From: DAOTTY01 sp034437575
GTDB taxonomy: Bacteria; Chloroflexota; Anaerolineae; Aggregatilineales; Phototrophicaceae
Direction of reading: 5' to 3'
NCBI GenBank assembly: GCA_034437575.1
Contig: DAOTTY010000407.1
Span: forward strand, 1 to 10,263
Length of the DNA: 10,263 bases
Part shown: positions 6,791 through 10,263 of the stretch, piece after piece
How positions within the stretch are numbered: the stretch's first letter is position 1
Layout: every line of letters begins with the position of its first letter
The notes under the pieces: model-generated
The model's input: the letters and a program-made list of their open reading frames with translations, nothing else
What the model was told of the DNA's origin: nothing
Database searches by the model: none
Made by a program: the position numbers and the translations under genes

Positions 6791-6819
6791 CGACCACGGG
6801 GCGGCACATGGGCCGTGCC

Positions 6820-7860
6820 CTACTCCACCACGTTGACCGGCTGGCCGTACTGGCGCAGCGCCCCCAACCGTGCCTGTGCCCACCCTGTCAACGGCGCGCC
6901 GTTGCAGGTTACTTGCAGCCTGTACCAGTTGAAATCTGCTGTGCGGCCCAGCACGTTGTACTCAATATTGCCCGGCATCAGGCACACCTCGGTTGTGGCG
7001 CTGTTCGGCTGGGCATAGATGGGGTAGTCCTGGTAGAAGATGAAGCGTGGGAACACGCGCTCACCACGCGGGATGGTGTCGTCTTCCAATGCCGTGAACG
7101 CCCCCGCGTACTGTAAATCCCCACGTAAGATAATGAAGTCCGCGCTCACCCAGCCGCGTTCCGGGCCATATTCCACATACCACCACGTCGCGGCCTCATT
7201 GCGCCCAATGATGAACACCTCTGCGTCCCGCGTGACCACCCCCAAACTGCGGTACTGAATCCCGTCACCGCTGCGGATGTTGAGCCGCCCGGTGTTGACT
7301 ACCCCCGTGCCCTGCAACCCGAACAGGTCGGCAATGTCGCGGGCATCTACGGGCGCGTCAGCCGCTTCGTTGCCGGGTGCGTCAGCGATGCTGACGGCGG
7401 GCGGCTCGTCGGTGGGGGCGTTGTTTGTGAGGGTGAGGCCGCTGTTGCTCAGGTCGCGGCAGTCGCCCTGGCGGCGGTAGACTGTTTCACGGGCGAAGCC
7501 GTTGCCTGCCTCGCTGGTGATGGTGAAAAACAGCGGGTTGGCCCTGGGCCGGGCAGACCAGCTTTCAAACAGGCCGCGTGGGTAGTCCAGGCTGGTGCCC
7601 ACCGGCAGCGTTTCGATCACCGGGCCGTAGATCACATTGCCAAAGCCATCGGTGGCCAGCAGGGCGATGCGCTCTGCGCCGCTGCCGGTGTTATCCCGGT
7701 TGAGGATGACGCGCCCGCCGTTGCTTTCAAACCCGGCGCAGGTCACGTTAAAGTTCTGGGTACCGCGTACAGCCGCCCCCGTCGATAGGATGCTGATGAC
7801 GATTATCACGACCCCGATGGCCATAACCTGTGCTGGACGCTTGAGCAACCGTCGAAGCAT
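6820..7860 (-). CDS. Membrane-anchored protein with bacterial SH3 domain
   Basis: Residues 12-30 form one hydrophobic helix after a basic N-terminus (MLRRLLKRP), either an uncleaved anchor or a signal peptide, so the rest is extracytoplasmic. Residues 36-135 look like a beta-rich domain with Cys41 and Cys134 at its two ends. A Pro/Ala/Asp linker (146-180) follows. Residues 186-246 are a typical SH3b domain: VVNTGRLNIRSGDG, then GVVTRDAEVFIIGRN, then WWYVEYGPERGWVSADFI. Residues 270-335 may be a second, diverged SH3-like unit (PIYAQPNS, VLGRTADFNWYRL, TGWAQARLG) with Cys293 and Cys319. Known SH3b domains bind cell-wall or other envelope ligands; the ligand here is unknown. The start at 7860 is supported by purine-rich AAAGGTAGG a few bases upstream. 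The gene converges on the MFS gene with 29 bases between their stops. Confidence 0.8.
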   Translation of the reverse strand: MLRRLLKRPAQVMAIGVVIIVISILSTGAAVRGTQNFNVTCAGFESNGGRVILNRDNTGSGAERIALLATDGFGNVIYGPVIETLPVGTSLDYPRGLFESWSARPRANPLFFTITSEAGNGFARETVYRRQGDCRDLSNSGLTLTNNAPTDEPPAVSIADAPGNEAADAPVDARDIADLFGLQGTGVVNTGRLNIRSGDGIQYRSLGVVTRDAEVFIIGRNEAATWWYVEYGPERGWVSADFIILRGDLQYAGAFTALEDDTIPRGERVFPRFIFYQDYPIYAQPNSATTEVCLMPGNIEYNVLGRTADFNWYRLQVTCNGAPLTGWAQARLGALRQYGQPVNVVE

Positions 7861-8052
7861 ATCCTGTACCTACCTTTGACCCGTTTGTTACGTTACCTTT
7901 CGATGATAGCCGAGATGAGCATGGGTGGCAGTCCAAGATCGTTAAAAAGCCGACTAAAGACGGTTAGAACCTGCAAACTTACGCGCTGTTCGTGAATTTA
8001 TATAAACCGTGACTGAAATTAACCCACTCGGCCATGAAAGTTACCTGAGCGT

Positions 8053-8087
8053 TAAAAAAAACGGTGGCACAAACGCGCTTGTACCGT
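8053..8087 (-). terminator. Terminator-like hairpin read on the minus strand
   Basis: On the minus strand ACGGTACAA (8087-8079) pairs with TTGT (8072-8069) and ACCGT (8065-8061) across a six-base loop and a three-base bulge. A run of seven or eight T follows. This has the shape of an intrinsic terminator. It lies upstream of the binding-protein gene and points toward the SH3 gene, so it could block antisense or read-through transcription. On the plus strand it would only be a hairpin in or near the promoter. Confidence 0.35.
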
Positions 8088-8135
8088 CATACTGTGATTC
8101 GTAGCAAGTATACCTCTTCTATTCACAGATTCCGC

Positions 8136-8141
8136 AAGGAG
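8136..8141 (+). promoter_or_regulatory. Strong ribosome binding site of the binding-protein gene
   Basis: AAGGAG, 11 bases before the ATG at 8153, is close to a perfect Shine-Dalgarno sequence and suggests high translation, usual for binding proteins. Confidence 0.7.
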
Positions 8142-8152
8142 ACAAACGTATA

Positions 8153-9769
8153 ATGAAAAGCATAACCGGGACGATTGCGGCGGCATTCCTGTCGCTGGCG
8201 GTTGTATTCAGCACGGTAGGTGCCCAATCCGACGGCAATGTGCTTCAGGTCGGCTTACGCAAGCTCACCACGATTGACCCCGCTTTGGGGGCCAACGATC
8301 CTGAAGTGATGTTCAATCAGCTTCAGTACGAGTACCTGATTGACATCACCGCCGACGGCGAACTCGCGCCACGGCTGGCCACAGACTGGTCGGTCAGTGA
8401 AGATGGCCTGACAATTACCCTTAACCTGCGCGAAGGCGTGACCTTCCACAATGGCAGCCCGTTTACGTCGGCTGATGTGGTGTATACCTTCAACCGCCTG
8501 GTCGAAAGCGGCTCGTCCATTGTGGGCTTGCTGGGCCAGGAACAGACAGGCGAGGATGACGAGGGCAACCCCATCCTGGAACCGACGTGGTCTGTCGCTG
8601 CGGTGGATGACCTCACGGTAGAATTCACGCTAAACGCCCCCAACGCTGACTTTCTGTTTGGTGTGGCCTCGCGCTTCAGCGCCATCGTGCAGGACGGTGC
8701 CGAGAACGTGAACACCATCGCTGACGGCGACGACCCGCTGGCAAATTTCAACGGTACTGGCCCGTTCGTGCTGACGGATTACCGCGTGGACGAAAGCGCG
8801 ACGTTCACGGCCAACGAAAATTACTGGGACCCGGAAGTGCCTGTTTTGGACGGGATTGAGTTGATTTTCTTCGATGACGACCAGTCGCAGTTAAACGCGC
8901 TGCGCGGTGGCTCCCTGGATTTCATCATCAAGGTGCCCAGCGACTTGCAGCCCGACCTGAACGCGGCAGAGGGCTTTGTCGCAATACAAAAGCCCACCAA
9001 CACCCACCCCGTTATCCGCCTGCGCGTGGACGAAGGCTCCATCGGTGAGGATGTGCGCCTGCGGCAGGCGTTCAAGTTCGCCACCGACCGCGAACTGCTC
9101 AACCTGGACGCACTGGACGGTGCCGGTACAGTTGCCAACAACGACCCCATTGGCCCCTCCTATGGCCTGTTTTACAACCCGCAGGAAAACCGTGGCTATG
9201 ACCCGGAACAGGCGTGTGCGCTGATTGCCGACGTGGCCGCTGACGGCACAGGCAACGGCTTCGTGACCGAGGTTGACGGCGAGGCCCGCGTGCAGGTGCC
9301 CTTCTACGTGGGTGATACGCTTGAGTACCCGCAGGTGGCTGTTTTCGCACAGGATATGTGGAGCCAGGCGTGCATCGACGTGGAGTTGCAGGTCGTGCCA
9401 GAGCAGGTCTACTATGCTGAGGGGGAAAATAACTGGCTGAACGCCCAACTTGGCATGACGGCCTGGGGCGAACGCCCGGTCGCCCAGGAATACCTGAGCG
9501 TGGCCTACACCACAGGTGCGGTGTTCAACGAAGCCCGCTGGTCTAATGAGGAACTGGACGCGCTGGCCCAAGAAGCCGCTACAACGACTGACATTGAAGC
9601 CCGCGCTGACATCTACAATCAGATTAGCGAAATCTTCTTTGAGGAAGGCCCCATCATCATTGTGTACTTCCGTCCGGTAGTGGGCGGCCACGTTGAAGGC
9701 GTTACGGGGCTGGATATGCACACGTTCCCCGGTCGCACGGACTTCCGAGGGGTTGGCTTCGCAGAGTAA
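8153..9769 (+). CDS. ABC transporter substrate-binding protein, family 5 (DppA/OppA-like)
   Basis: Exported binding protein of the SBP_bac_5 family, which captures peptides, sugars, nickel or opines for ABC importers; the substrate cannot be told here. Seen: signal peptide at residues 1-24 with a likely cut after VGA. No lipobox is present, unusual if the cell has a single membrane and no other anchor. The family core appears early: LAPRLATDWSVSEDG (71-85), LREGVTFHNGSPFTSADVVYTFNRL (92-116), then GTGPFVLTDY (201-210) and NENYWD (221-226). The C-terminus runs to GPIIIVYFRPVVGG and a GVTGLDMHTFPG segment. The 538-residue length is normal. It is followed by a terminator-like hairpin. No permease or ATPase gene follows in the window; only a minus-strand permease scrap lies downstream, so partners must be elsewhere or upstream of nothing visible. 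Confidence 0.9.
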   Translation: MKSITGTIAAAFLSLAVVFSTVGAQSDGNVLQVGLRKLTTIDPALGANDPEVMFNQLQYEYLIDITADGELAPRLATDWSVSEDGLTITLNLREGVTFHNGSPFTSADVVYTFNRLVESGSSIVGLLGQEQTGEDDEGNPILEPTWSVAAVDDLTVEFTLNAPNADFLFGVASRFSAIVQDGAENVNTIADGDDPLANFNGTGPFVLTDYRVDESATFTANENYWDPEVPVLDGIELIFFDDDQSQLNALRGGSLDFIIKVPSDLQPDLNAAEGFVAIQKPTNTHPVIRLRVDEGSIGEDVRLRQAFKFATDRELLNLDALDGAGTVANNDPIGPSYGLFYNPQENRGYDPEQACALIADVAADGTGNGFVTEVDGEARVQVPFYVGDTLEYPQVAVFAQDMWSQACIDVELQVVPEQVYYAEGENNWLNAQLGMTAWGERPVAQEYLSVAYTTGAVFNEARWSNEELDALAQEAATTTDIEARADIYNQISEIFFEEGPIIIVYFRPVVGGHVEGVTGLDMHTFPGRTDFRGVGFAE

Positions 9770-9803
9770 GCAGTAACCCGAACCCATCCCGATATTTGTG
9801 CAG

Positions 9804-9830
9804 GGGGCCGTCCGATGGGGCGGCCCCTTG
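9804..9830 (+). terminator. Probable intrinsic terminator after the binding-protein gene
   Basis: GGGGCCG (9804-9810) pairs with CGGCCCC (9821-9827) across a 10-base loop, followed by TTGT. The stem is strong but the U-tract is short. It lies 34 bases after the stop codon, implying a monocistronic transcript. Confidence 0.5.
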
Positions 9831-9852
9831 TGCATGACGGCCTGAACCGGGC

Positions 9853-9927
9853 TTAGCCTAACTGCGAGTCCAGCACATCGCCCAGGACGTTGAACCCGAT
9901 CACACTGAGCATAATTGCCCGCCCTGG
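9853..9927 (-). pseudogene. C-terminal remnant of a DppC/OppC-type ABC permease
   Basis: The minus strand reads PGRAIMLSVIGFNVLGDV, then LDSQLG and a TAA stop at 9855-9853. This matches the conserved end of DppC/OppC permeases, typically 'FPGLAI.L.VLAFNLLGD.LRD.LDPRL'. The similarity begins at the Pro codon (9925-9927), which is where the inverted-repeat element (copy B) starts. Further upstream the frame runs into low-complexity element sequence and a stop at 9961-9963. DNA on the far side of the element (after 10083) does not encode the missing permease body in the frame examined. So this is a fragment, not a gene end. The short tail between GD and LD also lacks a few residues relative to the usual form. 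Identification is by eye from about 24 residues. Confidence 0.6.
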
Positions 9928-10082
9928 TAACTGCTCAGCTTGCCCCCCACCCCTCCCCCACTATCGCCGCTACGCGGCGGGAGGGAGGGGTTTGTGCCGC
10001 CTTCGGCGGTGTTCCCCTCCCCTCATTTTGGGGGTAAGGGGCTAGGGGATGAGGGAATTCAGCCGAGTACCTGAGTCGTTAC
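9927..10082. repeat. MITE-like / structured intergenic repeat, copy B
   Basis: This 156-base element has the same ends as copy A: GTAACTGCTCA (9927-9937) and TGAGTCGTTAC (10072-10082). The interior is related but longer in C/G runs. CCCCTCCC (9950-9957) pairs with GGGAGGGG (9983-9990) around GCCGC-tac-GCGGC (9966-9978), the same inner hairpin as copy A with a different loop. A second hairpin CCGCC-ttc-GGCGG (9997-10009) and a CCCTCA/TGAGGG pair (10020-10025 and 10050-10055) follow. No coding potential. It abuts the permease remnant. Confidence 0.65.
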
Positions 10083-10105
10083 GGCACATCGGACGTGATA
10101 GATCG

Positions 10106-10209
10106 CGTCTCTACAGGTCATCACAGGTTTATACAGACGGCCATCTGGCCGTCTGCTGCCGCTATTCGCCTTACTGCAAACACCGCGCACGGCAAGGCGA
10201 ATAGAGACG
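10106..10209. repeat. Nested inverted repeats
   Basis: Three inverted repeats lie together. Outer: CGTCTCTA (10106-10113) with TAGAGACG (10202-10209). Middle: CAGACGGCCA (10134-10143) with TGGCCGTCTG (10146-10155), a near-perfect 22-base palindrome. Inner: CTATTCGCCTT (10162-10172) with AAGGCGAATAG (10194-10204), 11 perfect bases around a 21-base loop. There is no protein-like reading frame. It could be a bidirectional terminator for the gene ending at 10221, or another repeat element. Confidence 0.5.
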
Positions 10210-10220
10210 ACCCCGAACCC

Positions 10221-10263
10221 CTACAGTGTTTTGGTGCCCATCAGCACGCCGTCTTCGCCCTCA
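10221..10263 (-). CDS. Partial CDS, C-terminal end of a gene entering from the right
   Basis: Reading leftward from the window edge, the minus strand gives EGEDGVLMGTKTL followed by TAG (10223-10221). Codons are GC-rich at third positions, like neighbouring genes, and inverted repeats follow downstream as expected after a stop. Thirteen residues are too few to identify the family; it could be a chance frame. Confidence 0.35.
   Translation of the reverse strand, partial: EGEDGVLMGTKTL

Larger units (their letters stand above)
7861..8152. other. Divergent intergenic region with AT-rich promoter-like DNA
   Basis: This gap separates the minus-strand SH3 gene from the plus-strand binding-protein gene and must hold both promoters. 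It is much more AT-rich than its surroundings and contains TTTATATAAA (7997-8006), flanked by two copies of CGTGA (7991 and 8008). No -35/-10 pair of convincing spacing was found for either gene. TATACC (8109-8114) is a possible -10 for the binding-protein gene and TATCAT (minus strand, near 7903-7908) for the SH3 gene. Confidence 0.4.

Noticed and set aside
6798..6820. GGCAC/GTGCC hairpin between the convergent MFS and SH3 genes as a bidirectional terminator.
   Set aside because: The stem is only five bases and there is no U-tract on either strand.
8042..8054. TACCTGAGCGTTA resembles the right end of the inverted-repeat element with one base missing.
   Set aside because: No matching left end or structured core nearby; likely chance.
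8891..9835. 314-aa minus-strand frame opposite the binding-protein gene.
   Set aside because: It runs antisense to a clear SBP_bac_5 coding region, has no recognisable motif and starts inside the terminator region.

Overview
The window is GC-rich bacterial chromosome (about 60% G+C by eye) with densely packed genes on both strands and GTG/TTG as well as ATG starts. The protein families suggest a Chloroflexota bacterium, perhaps Anaerolineae-like. They include an LppX/LprAFG-type lipoprotein beside a 14-helix MFS transporter, a membrane-anchored bacterial SH3 protein, a secreted family 5 solute-binding protein without a lipobox, and C-rich palindromic intergenic repeats. This assignment is inference from protein style; no rRNA or marker gene is present.

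Layout, left to right. (1) 6-1946 (+): a three-helix membrane protein with an acidic coiled-coil region, a long Gly/Gln repeat and a conserved-looking C-terminal tail. (2) 1980-2130: a short element with imperfect terminal inverted repeats. (3) 2133-2852 or 2903 (-): an unrecognised protein, divergent from (4) 2943-3905 (+), an alginate-lyase-like protein whose promoter may make a leaderless mRNA. (5) 4136-4957 and 5027/5075-6790 (+): a lipoprotein/MFS pair, probably one operon driven by a good sigma70-like promoter at 4043-4071. (6) 6820-7860 (-): a membrane-anchored SH3 protein, convergent with the MFS gene. (7) 8153-9769 (+): a DppA/OppA-like binding protein followed by a terminator-like hairpin. 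(8) 9853-10263: a decayed, repeat-rich tail. It holds a 24-residue C-terminal remnant of a DppC/OppC-type permease on the minus strand, a second copy of the inverted-repeat element starting where the permease homology stops, more inverted repeats, and the last codons of a minus-strand gene entering from the right.

How the parts may work together. The lipoprotein/MFS pair has the same composition as the mycobacterial lprG-Rv1410c (P55) lipid-export operon, and the lipoprotein aligns by eye with LprG in its second half. This is the strongest candidate for an under-described system here: a possible lipid-export pair outside Actinobacteria. The binding protein would need permease and ATPase partners, but only a permease scrap is visible. 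The two inverted-repeat elements share 11-base left and right ends and a common inner hairpin but differ in the interior, as expected for a MITE-like or structured intergenic repeat family.
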